Source: Candidatus Obscuribacter sp. (GTDB lineage Bacteria; Cyanobacteriota; Vampirovibrionia; Obscuribacterales; Obscuribacteraceae). Taken from it: a stretch of DNA of 64,000 nucleotides. Positions 54,178 to 63,600 of this stretch are shown piece after piece. The notes beneath the pieces were generated by a model that saw nothing but the letters and a program-made list of their open reading frames with translations, searched no databases and was not told the origin of the DNA. Location of the stretch: NCBI GenBank assembly GCA_016712465.1, contig JADJQZ010000001.1:5766001-5830000 (forward strand), written 5' to 3'. The translations under genes were made by a program, and so were the position numbers. Every line of letters starts with the position of its first letter. Position 1 is the stretch's first letter.

Positions 54178-54822
54178 TCATATCTTACCGACGCGCTTCA
54201 AAAGAGCAGCATTCTGGCTCACGATTGCGGTCATCTTGCCTTTGAGTTCGGCCGCTTCTTTTATTGCCAAATCCCGCTCATCTCGACCTTTCGCAAGCTC
54301 CTCACGCAGTCGAGCAATCTCAGAATCTCGGTCCACAAGCTGCCGGCGAAGGTCTTCAGTTGCATTAGCGCGGGCGGAGAGTTCAGCTTCGGTCTTCGAA
54401 AGCACTGCCTGTTTTTGCTCACTGCTCTCTTTCAGTGAGGCAATTTCAGTTGCCGAAGCCTCTGCCGCCAGCTCCAGTTTCTCAATAGCCTGCAGCGCGC
54501 CGTGAAGCTGAGCGGCAGCATTCTTGAGGTCTTCTGCGGCCTTGACCTTCACGGCTTCAGTTTCCTTGGCCGATTCCATTAATGCCATACGCCAAGCACC
54601 GGCGAATATGTTCTTTACCGGGTCAGGCATCTGAAAGGAGACCGGCGCCACCGGTGCCGGGCGAGAAGCCCGCCAAGCTTCCAGGTACTTATAAACAGTG
54701 GTGTAGCTGCCTCGGCCAAGCGCAGTCTGCACGGCCAAAGCCGTGACCTCTTTACCCTCGGACTCAAGCCGGTCGGCGACCTCAAATAGTTCGCCCTGGT
54801 CGATGTTCGGTCCTCTGGTCAC
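54178..54822 (-). CDS. KfrA-like DNA-binding coiled-coil protein
   Basis: 214 residues. The N-terminal KfrA_N-type domain (QGELFEVADRLESEGKEVTA, LAVQTALGRGSYTTVYKYLE, AWRAS) is followed by a long alpha-helical coiled coil (KAAEDLKNAAAQLHGALQAI, DLRRQLVDRDSEIARLREEL). KfrA proteins are plasmid-borne nucleoid-like or partition-associated factors that often autoregulate. Here it sits between two resolvase genes, which fits a plasmid or Tn3-like transposon origin. Confidence 0.82.
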   Translation of the reverse strand: MTRGPNIDQGELFEVADRLESEGKEVTALAVQTALGRGSYTTVYKYLEAWRASRPAPVAPVSFQMPDPVKNIFAGAWRMALMESAKETEAVKVKAAEDLKNAAAQLHGALQAIEKLELAAEASATEIASLKESSEQKQAVLSKTEAELSARANATEDLRRQLVDRDSEIARLREELAKGRDERDLAIKEAAELKGKMTAIVSQNAALLKRVGKI

Positions 54823-54904
54823 TGCTGAGCCCTCCTCAATGCTTTTGACATTGTACCATAATAATCATTTACTTCTTATTACTACTATTATTACTTTAAC
54901 GACA

Positions 54905-54938
54905 ATAAAAAAGCCCCGAAAGCCTCGATTTATGGGCT
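54905..54938 (-). terminator. rho-independent terminator (leftward)
   Basis: Read leftward, AGCCC...GGGCT forms a stem with an inner CGA/TCG pairing around GGCTT, followed at once by TTTTTTATTG. It lies about 115 nt after the stop of the resolvase at 55053-55637 and upstream of the KfrA-like gene, in AT-rich DNA. Confidence 0.7.
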
Positions 54939-55052
54939 CACCCTCAGTGCCGTCCCTCTCGGCAGCACCAACTTCCTTATCAGCTGCCGAAAGACAGACC
55001 GGTGCCAACCGGGAAGTCGACAGCAGACTTGGCCCTCGGCGGACAGCTTTTG

Positions 55053-55637
55053 CTAGCTACCAAGCACCGCTTCCCGCACCCGTAGAATGGTCTGCCTGGA
55101 TGTATTAAACTCCCGGGCGACTTCGGCAACAGAAACACCGGCACGCAATCTTCTCAGAACAGCCTTACGCTCCGCCTGGTCCAACGACGGCGGCCGACCA
55201 AACTGCTTGCCGGTGGCCCTAGCCCTCGCTATCCCAGATTTAGTTCTCTCGACCAGGAGGTCCTTCTCGAATTCAGCGACGGCGGCAATCACCTGCATGG
55301 TCATCTTGCCTGCCGCGCTGGTTAAATCCACCCCTCCAAGAGCCAGACAATGAACCCTCACGCCGTGTCCGGCCAGAAGTTCCACTGTAGACCGCACATC
55401 CATGGCATTTCGCCCCAGGCGATCAAGCTTGGTGACTACCAGGACGTCGCCCTTTTCCATCCTATCGACCAGCCTCATGAAGCCCGGGCGCTCTGTGGCC
55501 GCCACTGAACCGCTAATGTTTTCCTCTGCCAGCCGGCGGCTTTCAACCTTGAAGCCCGCCGACTTTATCTCAAGAGTCTGATTCTTAGGGCTCTGGTCAG
55601 TGGTCGAAACTCTACAGTAAGCAAAAACTCGCGGCAT
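55053..55637 (-). CDS. serine recombinase (Tn3-type resolvase)
   Basis: 194 residues: nucleophile region FAYCRVSTTDQSPKNQTLEI, GDVLVVTKLDRLGRNAMDVR, LTSAAGKMTMQVIAAVAEFE, RDL-like DLLVERTKSGIARARATGKQ. A complete C-terminal helix-turn-helix follows (LRAGVSVAEVAREFNTSRQT, ILRV). Such enzymes resolve cointegrates at a res site. Unlike the other resolvase in the window, this one is intact. It differs clearly in sequence from it, so they belong to different elements. Confidence 0.9.
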   Translation of the reverse strand: MPRVFAYCRVSTTDQSPKNQTLEIKSAGFKVESRRLAEENISGSVAATERPGFMRLVDRMEKGDVLVVTKLDRLGRNAMDVRSTVELLAGHGVRVHCLALGGVDLTSAAGKMTMQVIAAVAEFEKDLLVERTKSGIARARATGKQFGRPPSLDQAERKAVLRRLRAGVSVAEVAREFNTSRQTILRVREAVLGS

Positions 55638-55844
55638 TTTCTCCGTCCAAAAGTGGTGTACGGATTATACCCGCCATCCAAAACCTCAAAAGCCTACTTT
55701 CGGACAGGCAAAAACAGCCAGCCCGATAACGTTCCATTTCGGACGAGTGGCATCTTGGATTTGGGGGAAGAGAACGGGATAGTCACGAGACCCCGATTAG
55801 TACCCCAACTCAAAACTGACACGAACAATGAAAGCAGACAAGGT

Positions 55845-56618
55845 CTAAAATGTTGGTTTCTTAGATTGCGCAGCATTTGCCTTTTCAACAAAGAGACCAT
55901 AGAGTTCCGAGAGCGGGACTGGTTTGCGCTGACGAGCATCGATCGGTGGGCCGGCAGCAAACAAGAATGGATAAATCATGAATCCTTTATCCCCCGGCAA
56001 TTGCTTCAAGTCAGCCTGCCAACCTTGCCAACGAAGCCCTTCATAGAACTTCTGCAAATCGCCGTTAAGGCAGAAGTCAATAAAGTCAGTATAGGACTTC
56101 CCCGTATCCTCCCACCTGAGTGAATCAGGAGCAAAATTGAATACGTTTCCGGGTTTACCAAAAGCACCGCCATCAATTGCAAAAAAACCGCCGATTGCAT
56201 CATCGGCGACCAAGAGAAAGGGCGGTGCCTTCGACGTAAAGGCGTTTCCTACAGATTTGTTCCAATCAGGGAGGGTTCTAGGTAATTTCGGATGACCAGA
56301 GCCCAATATTCGCAACCACCCGTGATCAATAAGCAGACCGCCTGTCTCATAAATGATTGACCCCATCGGAGATCTAGTTGTGACTTGTGTTGCTAGAAGA
56401 GCACGAGACCGAGCCGGGTCAGTCGGCGGAAGAACCTCTACCTGATTTTTAGCATCCTTTACCCAAGCCTGAATCATTGGCCAAGCCGACTCTTTTGTGT
56501 TAACCAGCTGCGACAAATCCCTGATGTTCATTTGACCACGGTTCCTCTGCACACCTGATTTTTCAGCATGCAAATCGGCACAGCCTGACAAGAACAGGAC
56601 AGCTAAGATTAAGGACAC
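55845..56618 (-). CDS. DUF2625-family lipoprotein
   Basis: From GTG 56618 the protein starts with a lipoprotein signal (SLILAVLFLSGC then ADLHAEKSG). It continues as a near-complete DUF2625 domain: RDLSQLVNTKESAWPMIQAW, TQVTTRSPMGSIIYETGGLL, IDHGWLRILGSGHPKLPRTL, FLLVADDAIGGFFAIDGGAF, FYEGLRWQGWQADLKQL. Usual family members are cytoplasmic and about 210-220 residues; the lipid anchor here is notable. The frame is open up to 56804 without a recognisable extension. The function of DUF2625 is unknown. It may be part of the mobile region. Confidence 0.8.
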   Translation of the reverse strand: MSLILAVLFLSGCADLHAEKSGVQRNRGQMNIRDLSQLVNTKESAWPMIQAWVKDAKNQVEVLPPTDPARSRALLATQVTTRSPMGSIIYETGGLLIDHGWLRILGSGHPKLPRTLPDWNKSVGNAFTSKAPPFLLVADDAIGGFFAIDGGAFGKPGNVFNFAPDSLRWEDTGKSYTDFIDFCLNGDLQKFYEGLRWQGWQADLKQLPGDKGFMIYPFLFAAGPPIDARQRKPVPLSELYGLFVEKANAAQSKKPTF

Positions 56619-57012
56619 TGGCGCATATTGCGGCCAGCCATTGGGCGCAACGCCAAAGCGGATTACTTTCGCCGAAGCAAAAAAGGCATCCGAGGCGATG
56701 GCTGTGCGCTTACAGACAGCCTCGAATTTTACAGAGAAATCAGATTTGCAGTTGCGGCTTATCGCTTTCAACTGCCTGGTTTGTGGGTGGCTGAAAAGTC
56801 TCACTGGCGCCTATCGTTTTCCTGACAAAATCCTGCTTTTGCCATGTTATCAAACAGCCCAGGGGAACTTCTTGGGTTTATGTATTTAAACCGTGATGCA
56901 TTATTAATCCTGGGGTAAGGTGTAGGGTGTATAATCCAGCCCCACAAGCTAAAACTTCTCTTCCTTCATTACAGACGCGAGCTTAAGCACTTCGGTCGAT
57001 GCCTTGGAGACC

Positions 57013-57160
57013 CATGGAAGAAACCTTTGAGGACCGCGACCGGAAGCGGCCGTTGAAAGTCTACGTCACCCCAACGAAGCGCCAATTGATTGAACGCTAT
57101 GCCCACGTTCAGGGAAGGTGCCCGTCCGGGCCTTGCTTCGCAAGCCTTTCGGGAGCTGTT
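57013..57160 (+). pseudogene. mobilisation-protein (MobC-like) N-terminal remnant
   Basis: The start of this frame reads MEETFEDRDRKRPLKVYVTP then TKRQLIERYAHVQGR. The KVYVTP...E/R-x-x-I-E-R pattern resembles the ribbon-helix-helix start of plasmid MobC/TraJ-like relaxosome proteins. After about 36 codons the similarity ends and the frame runs into the signal peptide of the next gene. It suggests a plasmid or conjugative-element scar. The resemblance is short, so the call is tentative. Confidence 0.4.
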
Positions 57161-57163
57161 CGA

Positions 57164-58324
57164 GTGTCCCTGCCCGTCATCCGCTTCCTGTGCGCCTGGA
57201 GTCTGGCGCTGAGCCTGAGCGCCAGCGCCCCGTCGGCCGGTTGGTCCGCCGAGAACCTGACCAAAGGCGGCGAATCCCCGGCGCTGCGCGGCACCGTAAC
57301 CCAGACCGAGAGCAAGCTTCCACTAGTTCCGACCGTCAACACGGGGGATGTGCGTGTAGTGGCCCAGGGCACTGAGTTGGATCTGTATCTTACGACCGAG
57401 ATTGCCTCCGACGAGACCGTAGAAGGCGATCAATTCTTCGGCAAAATCAGCAAGGACGTGGCTGTGGATGGCCGAGTGGTGATACCCAGGGGTACGCTGG
57501 CGCACGGGGTGCTGAGCACCATGGAAGGACCGAAGCGCGCTGGCCGCGATGGCTACATCAACACGGTCTTTGATTATCTAATCACGCCTGACGGGCGCAA
57601 AGTCCCGATTGAGGGCAACAGCACCACGCGGGACTCCAAAGGCAAAGCCGCTGCCAAAGTAGTCGGACGCGCGGCGGGATATACCGCCGTTGGTGGCGTG
57701 GTGGGTACAGTGATAGCTCTGCAAGTTGGCGGTCTCGCGGGGGCGGCGGCTAGCCACGGGTCTACCCTGGCGGGTGGAGCGGTAATTGGTGGGGCTACCG
57801 GGCTGACAATCGCCATGCTGATGAAGGGCAAAAGCGTCATGCTCCAGCCCGGCACTGAAATGAAAGTCAAACTCAGCGAGCCACTGCAACTTCCCACAAT
57901 GACCATGCCCGATGAGACGGCGGAAGATTTCAGCCTTCCGGGTATGGAGGTGAAGGTGGAGCACATGCGCATTGAGGGCCACCCGTCCGGCGAGATTACC
58001 CTGACACTGAACATTCTCAATCAAACCGAAAATGCGTTCTCCACATTTGAAATCGGTCTGGAGGACGAGCTGGGCAATGTAGTTTTCCCCTCTCCCTTTG
58101 GTGATGCTGGCATAGCGTCCAGCAGAATCAAGCCCCGCAGTCACTTCAACAGCAACATCACCTTCAGCGTGGACAACATCAAAAGCCGCTATAAGCTGGT
58201 GTTTTTCAAGCCGTATTCCCGTGAACCGCTGGCAAAATTCGCCCTGACCGATGCCATGCTGGCAAGCGGCAAAGCCAGCCCCAAAGGCAAGCACGTGATC
58301 AATGAAGTGAGTCAGTCCCACTGA
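57164..58324 (+). CDS. secreted protein with glycine-zipper segment
   Basis: About 386 residues from GTG 57164, supported by GGGAG 8 nt upstream and by a signal peptide right after it (VIRFLCAWSLALSLSASAPS, A). The frame is open back to 56999, but that part encodes the mobilisation-protein remnant. A beta-rich region (VVAQGTELDLYLTTEIASDE, GRVVIPRGTLAHGVLS) somewhat recalls the TrbI/VirB10 barrel. A glycine-zipper stretch follows (AGYTAVGGVVGTVIALQVGG, LAGAAASHGSTLAGGAVIGG), then GTEMKVKLSEPLQLP. The C-terminal domain is unrecognised. It is probably envelope-associated. Confidence 0.7.
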   Translation: MSLPVIRFLCAWSLALSLSASAPSAGWSAENLTKGGESPALRGTVTQTESKLPLVPTVNTGDVRVVAQGTELDLYLTTEIASDETVEGDQFFGKISKDVAVDGRVVIPRGTLAHGVLSTMEGPKRAGRDGYINTVFDYLITPDGRKVPIEGNSTTRDSKGKAAAKVVGRAAGYTAVGGVVGTVIALQVGGLAGAAASHGSTLAGGAVIGGATGLTIAMLMKGKSVMLQPGTEMKVKLSEPLQLPTMTMPDETAEDFSLPGMEVKVEHMRIEGHPSGEITLTLNILNQTENAFSTFEIGLEDELGNVVFPSPFGDAGIASSRIKPRSHFNSNITFSVDNIKSRYKLVFFKPYSREPLAKFALTDAMLASGKASPKGKHVINEVSQSH

Positions 58325-58461
58325 GCGCAAAACGTGGAGAAGGCAAGGCTGCTCGAAGCCAAAAAGTCTATTCTACATATGGCGCACTGCAAAAGCTCTC
58401 TGAGATGCGGCTCGCAGAGACACTCAACAGCGGCTTGCCATACCGAAAATTGAAAGTGTAA
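58321..58461 (+). other. possible 46-codon remnant or non-ATG small ORF
   Basis: Overlapping the previous stop, a frame opening with CTG AGC reads basic, protein-like sequence: AKRGEGKAARSQKVYSTYGA, LQKLSEMRLAETLNSGLPYR, then KLKV and TAA. There is no ATG, GTG or TTG after the upstream in-frame stop. It may be the tail of a truncated gene brought in by recombination or a chance frame. Confidence 0.25.
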
Positions 58462-58682
58462 AAACTGGCGCGGCAATAACAAGAGTAGCTAGAAAATTCA
58501 ATTAACAGATTCATCAATATCTATAGTGACTCCTAACGCCCACTATCAAGGGTGTTGCTCATGTAACGATTTTCTTCTCTCGACAACCCGGCGAGACTTC
58601 GCAAACAAGTCGATCACATTTCCCAACTAAGATTCATCCTTACGAATTGTAGTTAGCGTTTAGTTTTTTCAGGGACATAGTT
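58462..58682. other. intergenic, likely promoter region of the efflux operon
   Basis: About 220 bp of AT-rich DNA between the remnant ORF and the adaptor gene. I see no repeat or hairpin of note and could not fix a promoter by eye. The tract ending in TTTTTTCAGGGACATAGTT just before ATG 58683 contains CAGGGA, a plausible ribosome-binding site. Confidence 0.4.
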
Positions 58683-60644
58683 ATGGTACACGAGCCCGAA
58701 TCGGAGCTTCCTGTGGCTGAAGCCAAGCTTCGTGTTATGGAAGCCAAACGTCCTGTCGTCGAAGCCAAGCCTCCCGTTGTGGAAGCCAAACGTCCTGTGG
58801 TTGAAGCCAAGCCTCCTACTGTAGGAGCGAAACCTCCTGTTGTTGCAGCGAAACCTCCTGTTGTTGCAGCGAAACCTCCTGTGGTTGAAACGAAACCTCC
58901 TGTGATTGAAGCGAAACCTCCTACGGTTGAAGCCAAGCCTCCTAAGGTTGAAGCCAAACCTCCTGTAGTTGAAGCCAAGCCTCCTACGGTTGAAGCGAAA
59001 CCTCCTGCTGTGGAAGCCAAACCTCCTACGGTTGAAGCCAAGCCTCCTGTAGTTGAAGCCAAGCCTCCTACGGTTGAAGCCAAACCTCCTGTAGTTGAAG
59101 CCAAACCTCCTGTAGTTGAAGCCAAGCCTCCTACGGTTGAAGCCAAGCCTCCTGTGCCTGAAGCCAAGCCTCCTGTGGTTGAAGCGAAACCTCCCGCTGC
59201 GGTCGAAGCCAAACCTCCTGCTGTGGAAGCCAAGCCTCCTGTGCCTGAAACCGAACCTCCTATTGTTGAAGCCAAGGAGGCTCTCGCTCAAAGGACTGTC
59301 TTCACGCTTGCTGAAGATTTCGATGGCAAGCCTGCCGCCAGGTTTGCCGAAGATCATGCTGATGCGGAGAAGTCGACTCCAGAGTCTAAGAAAAAGCAAA
59401 AACAATACTTCATGGCAATAGCGGGAGTACTGCTTATAGGCGGAATCGCCGCATTGCAGTTAGATAAAAAAGAAGTTCTCAACCAAGTACAGCAACTACA
59501 AGCATACGCAAGTAAATCAAACATTGGTCAGAGCGTCCTTTCAAAATATAGACAGTTGACTCAGTCCGGGCCGTTTATATCAGGCGCTGAAAGCAAAGAA
59601 GCATCGCATACAGCTCACCACCTAGCACAGAACGAAGCATCACCTGCTACTTACGAGGTCAGTAAACCCCTCGTCCAAGACCTTACCACCTACGATGAGT
59701 ATGTCTGCCAGATTAGAGCCATTCAGCACATTGAAATTCGTTCGTTAGAGAAGGGATACCTGCAAAATGTACTGATAGACGAAGGACAAACTGTTAAGCA
59801 GGGTCAATTGCTTTTTCAAATAAAGCCCAATGTCTACGAAGCCGATGTTGAAAAATCAGAAGCAGAAGTGCAGCTGTCCCAAATCGAGCTGGAAAACAAC
59901 CAGGCACTTGTAGCCAAAGATATTATTTCCCCCACTGAAGCCGCTATGTCAGCCGCCAAGCTGAATAAAGTTAAGGCGGAACTAGAGCTAGCCAAAACCC
60001 ATCTAGGCTTTACTGAAATTCGAGCCCCGTTTGACGGGCTAATAGGCCGTTTTGGTGATATCAGGCTGGGCAGCCTGCTGGAAGAAAACCAACTGCTGAC
60101 GACTTTAAGCGATAACCATCGACTTTGGGTGTACTTCAACGTGCCCGAAGCTATTTACCTGGACTACATTCAACACATTCAAAAGGGTGCTTCTCAGAAG
60201 GTCAAACTGGAACTTGCCAACAAGGAAATTTATCCTGAACCTGGAACGATAGAGGTTATTCAGTCAGATTTTAGTAGTACCTCAGGCAACATTGCCTTTC
60301 GAGCCAGTTTTAGTAACCCGAAGGCCATACTGCGTTATGGGCAAACAGGCAAAATACTATGGCCTAAGACTATCAACCATGCGATTATCGTGCCGCAAAA
60401 ATCCACTTTTGAAATTTTGGATAAGCGCTTTATTTTTGTTGTCGACAAATCCGGGGTGATTCACGAACGTGCCATTAAAGTGTGCTCGGAGCAGCCCAAC
60501 GTTTACATCATTGAATCTGGAATAGGCCCTGATGAGATGTTCCTGCTAGAGCGGCAGAACAAACTGAATAAAGGCGACAAAATCCGGTTCAAGCTGATTG
60601 ATCCCCAACGTGCAATCGAGAGTTTAAAACTGTATGCAGAGTAA
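58683..60644 (+). CDS. RND efflux adaptor (membrane fusion protein) with long cytoplasmic heptad-repeat extension
   Basis: 653 residues. Residues 11-200 are about 27 repeats of the heptad VVEAKPP and variants. Residues 240-262 form one membrane helix (FMAIAGVLLIGGIAALQL), so the repeats should lie in the cytoplasm. The rest is a HlyD/AcrA-type adaptor: lipoyl half-motif KGYLQNVLIDEGQTVKQGQL, a helical hairpin shortened relative to AcrA, second half TEIRAPFDGLIGRFGDIRLG, and a beta-barrel (LWVYFNVPEAIYLDYI). It ends 14 nt before the RND permease. Normal adaptors are about 350-400 residues without such an extension. Confidence 0.9.
   Translation: MVHEPESELPVAEAKLRVMEAKRPVVEAKPPVVEAKRPVVEAKPPTVGAKPPVVAAKPPVVAAKPPVVETKPPVIEAKPPTVEAKPPKVEAKPPVVEAKPPTVEAKPPAVEAKPPTVEAKPPVVEAKPPTVEAKPPVVEAKPPVVEAKPPTVEAKPPVPEAKPPVVEAKPPAAVEAKPPAVEAKPPVPETEPPIVEAKEALAQRTVFTLAEDFDGKPAARFAEDHADAEKSTPESKKKQKQYFMAIAGVLLIGGIAALQLDKKEVLNQVQQLQAYASKSNIGQSVLSKYRQLTQSGPFISGAESKEASHTAHHLAQNEASPATYEVSKPLVQDLTTYDEYVCQIRAIQHIEIRSLEKGYLQNVLIDEGQTVKQGQLLFQIKPNVYEADVEKSEAEVQLSQIELENNQALVAKDIISPTEAAMSAAKLNKVKAELELAKTHLGFTEIRAPFDGLIGRFGDIRLGSLLEENQLLTTLSDNHRLWVYFNVPEAIYLDYIQHIQKGASQKVKLELANKEIYPEPGTIEVIQSDFSSTSGNIAFRASFSNPKAILRYGQTGKILWPKTINHAIIVPQKSTFEILDKRFIFVVDKSGVIHERAIKVCSEQPNVYIIESGIGPDEMFLLERQNKLNKGDKIRFKLIDPQRAIESLKLYAE
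58713..59282 (+). repeat. 21-bp tandem repeats encoding EAKPPVV-type heptads
   Basis: About 27 contiguous, imperfect 21-bp units, consensus GTTGAAGCCAAACCTCCTGTA, encode V/T-V-E-A-K-P-P. One unit carries an extra Ala codon (AAVEAKPP near 59196). Variation is mainly at the first residue (V, T, K, A, I) and in gcc/gcg and aag/aaa codons. The opposite strand is also open through the array, as expected for a repeat whose unit length is a multiple of three. Confidence 0.95.
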
Positions 60645-60658
60645 TTTAGGTCCGGCCA

Positions 60659-63600
60659 ATGTTCAGTAACATTCTCAAACGACCGGTACTCGGGATTGTT
60701 ATCTCTGTGATAATCGTTTTCCTCGGCTGCCTGTCCATTGTGAAGCTTCCTATTTCACAGTTCCCCCAAATTGCACCGACAGTCGTCAATCTCTTTATTG
60801 CCTACCCCGGTGCCAGTGCAGATGTGCTTACCCAGTCGACGCTAGTACCACTGGAGGCGGCCATTAACGGGGTGCAGGGAATGCGCTATTTGTCATCGGA
60901 CGCGACCAGCGCCGGTGAGGCTACCGTCCGTGTGGTATTTGAACCAGGTACCGACCCAAACCAGGCTGTGGTTGCCGTCAAAACCCGGGTGGATCAGGTG
61001 ATGACTTCCTTACCTGATCTTGTTCAGCGAGAGGGGGTCATCATACGACCCCTACAGCCCTCCATGCTGATGTATGTGGATTTATATTCCGACTCCAGCT
61101 CCTTTGACCAGAAGTACCTGTTCAATTACGCCTATACCAAGCTAATACCGGAAATTCAACGGATTACAGGGGTTGCAAACGCCACCTTATTGGGTAGCAG
61201 AACGTATTCCATGAGACTGTGGCTTAAACCTGATCGCATGCGAGCCTACAATATCTCTTCGGAAGAAGTGGTCGAGGCTGTTAAGGACCAGAGTCTTATT
61301 GCCCGCCCTGGCCGACTCGGTCTGAGTTCCGGGAAAAAAGCCCAGTCTACTGAATATGTGCTCAATTATGTGGGCCGCTTTAGCGAGCCTGAGCAGTACG
61401 AAAATATCATTATCAAAAGCTCAGAGTTTGGTGAAATGGTCAAGCTCAAAGACATTGCCTCCGTGGAGCTGGGCAGTGAGTTTTACGATATTTACACGAA
61501 TCTGGATGGGAAGTCCTCTGCCTCTATCGTGCTGAAACAGACAACTGATAGCAATGCCAGGGAAGTCATTGAAAAGGTCAAAGAAAAAATCAGCGAACTC
61601 TCCAAGTCGTTTCCAGACGGTATACACGCCCAGTATAGCTATGATGTGTCCAAGTTTTTGGATGCCTCGATTGAGCAGGTCATCGACACTATCCGAGATG
61701 CGTTTATTCTGGTCACCCTGGTTGTCTTTCTGTTTCTTGGGGACTGGCGTTCCACCGTCATTCCGGTCATTGCCGTGCCTATCTCATTGGTAGGGGCCTT
61801 TTTTGTACTGGCGCTGTTTGGTATGTCCATCAACCTGATTACATTATTTGCTGTGGTGCTGGCCATCGGCATTGTGGTGGATGATGCCATCGTGGTGGTT
61901 GAAGCGGTTCACTTCAATATGGAGAAGGACCCGTCGCTAACGCCTTATGCGGCGACGCAAAAAGCCATGGGCGAACTGGGTAGTGCCATTTTGGCCATCA
62001 CGATGGTGATGATTTCGGTGTTTGTGCCGATAGCCTTCATTCCAGGACCGGTAGGTGTTTTTTACAGGCAATTTTCTTTCACGATGTCTAGCGCCATTTT
62101 GATTTCGGCGTTGGTGGCGCTAACGCTAACGCCGGTTTTATGCGCCATGTTTCTCAAAAACCATGCCGGTCACAAGCACTCCCGCAACCTACTTCAATGG
62201 TTTATTAGTCGATTTAATGCCCTTTTCGAAGTACTTACCAGTGTCTACATGTGGCTTCTGAATCGTATCGTCACTCAGAAAATTATGTGCCTGGGGGTCA
62301 TCCTGTTATTTGGTGCCGGCATTGTGTATGTGAGCCAAAAGGTTTCCTCCGGCTTTGTCCCCAATGAAGACCAGGGCACCATCTACGCAATTGTTCAAAC
62401 ACCGCCAGGGTCCTCGCTGGAGTATACAAACAAAGTGATGGGCCAGCTGGAAAAGATCACAAAGGTGGTTGACGGGGTCGACTCGGTGACGTCGATGGCG
62501 GGCTACGAAATCATGACGGAAGGCAGAGGCTCCAATGCGGGAACCTGCCTTATCAACCTCAAAGACTGGCACGAACGCAGAGAAAACGTCCATGAAATTA
62601 TTGAGAAATTAGAGCATAGCACTGCTAAATTGGGAGGCAGGGTGGAATTTTTTGAGCCGCCGGCCATTCCCGGCTTCGGTTCTTCCGGCGGATTTTCACT
62701 GCGATTACTTGATAAGACCGGCGATCTCCGCTATCAGGAGCTGCAAGTAGCCACTCAGAAGTTTATGGAGAATCTGACGAAACGCAAGGAAATTTCAGGG
62801 CTGTTTACCTTCTACAATGCGTCCTACCCGCAATATGAAATCAAAATCGATAACCAGAGGGCCATGCAGAAAGGGGTTTCCATAAGTGCGGCCATGAGAA
62901 ACCTGGATGTTATGAACAGCGGCTCTTATGAGCAAGGGTTCGTTAAATTTGGCCGGTTTTTTAAAGTCTTTACCCAGGCAGCCCCTGAATACCGAAGAAA
63001 CTTGGATGATTTGAAAACCCTATTTGTCAAAAATGATCAGGGCGAAATGGTGCCCTACACATCGTTTATGACCCTGGAAAAATCAAAAGGGGCCAATGAA
63101 ATTACGCGTTACAACATGTACAACTCTGCCGCTATTCGGGGATTCCCGGCGAAAGGGTATACGAGCGGCGACGCTATTAAGGCTATTCGCGAGGTGGCTA
63201 AAGATACCCTGTCCCGCGAGTTCGACATTGCCTGGGAAGATCTGTCCTACGACGAATCGAGACGAGGTAATGAGTTCGTTATTATTTCTTTGATTGTCGT
63301 GCTCTTTGTCTATTTAGTTCTTGCGGCCCAGTACGAAAACTTTGTTCTGCCTCTGGCAGTGCTCTTTTCCTTGCCCGTCGGTATTTTTGGTTCCTTCTTT
63401 ATGCTCGAACTGATGGGCCTGGCTAACGATGTCTATGCACAAATTGCTATCATTACCCTGCTTGGACTTTTGGGTAAAAACGCTGTCCTAATCGTCGAGT
63501 TTGCGGTTCAAAAAAGGAATGAAGGCTTATCATTGCGAGACGCTGCCCTGGAGGGCGCCAAGATGAGGTTTAGACCTATCCTGATGACGTCCTTTGCCTT

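Noticed and set aside
55653..56123. Rightward 156-codon frame
   Set aside because: It overlaps the well-supported DUF2625 gene on the other strand and resembles no protein family.
58640..59405. Leftward open frames across the 21-bp repeats (GGLAST- and RRFGFN-like peptides)
   Set aside because: They arise only because a 21-bp repeat keeps all frames periodic; the rightward frame continues into a real adaptor domain.
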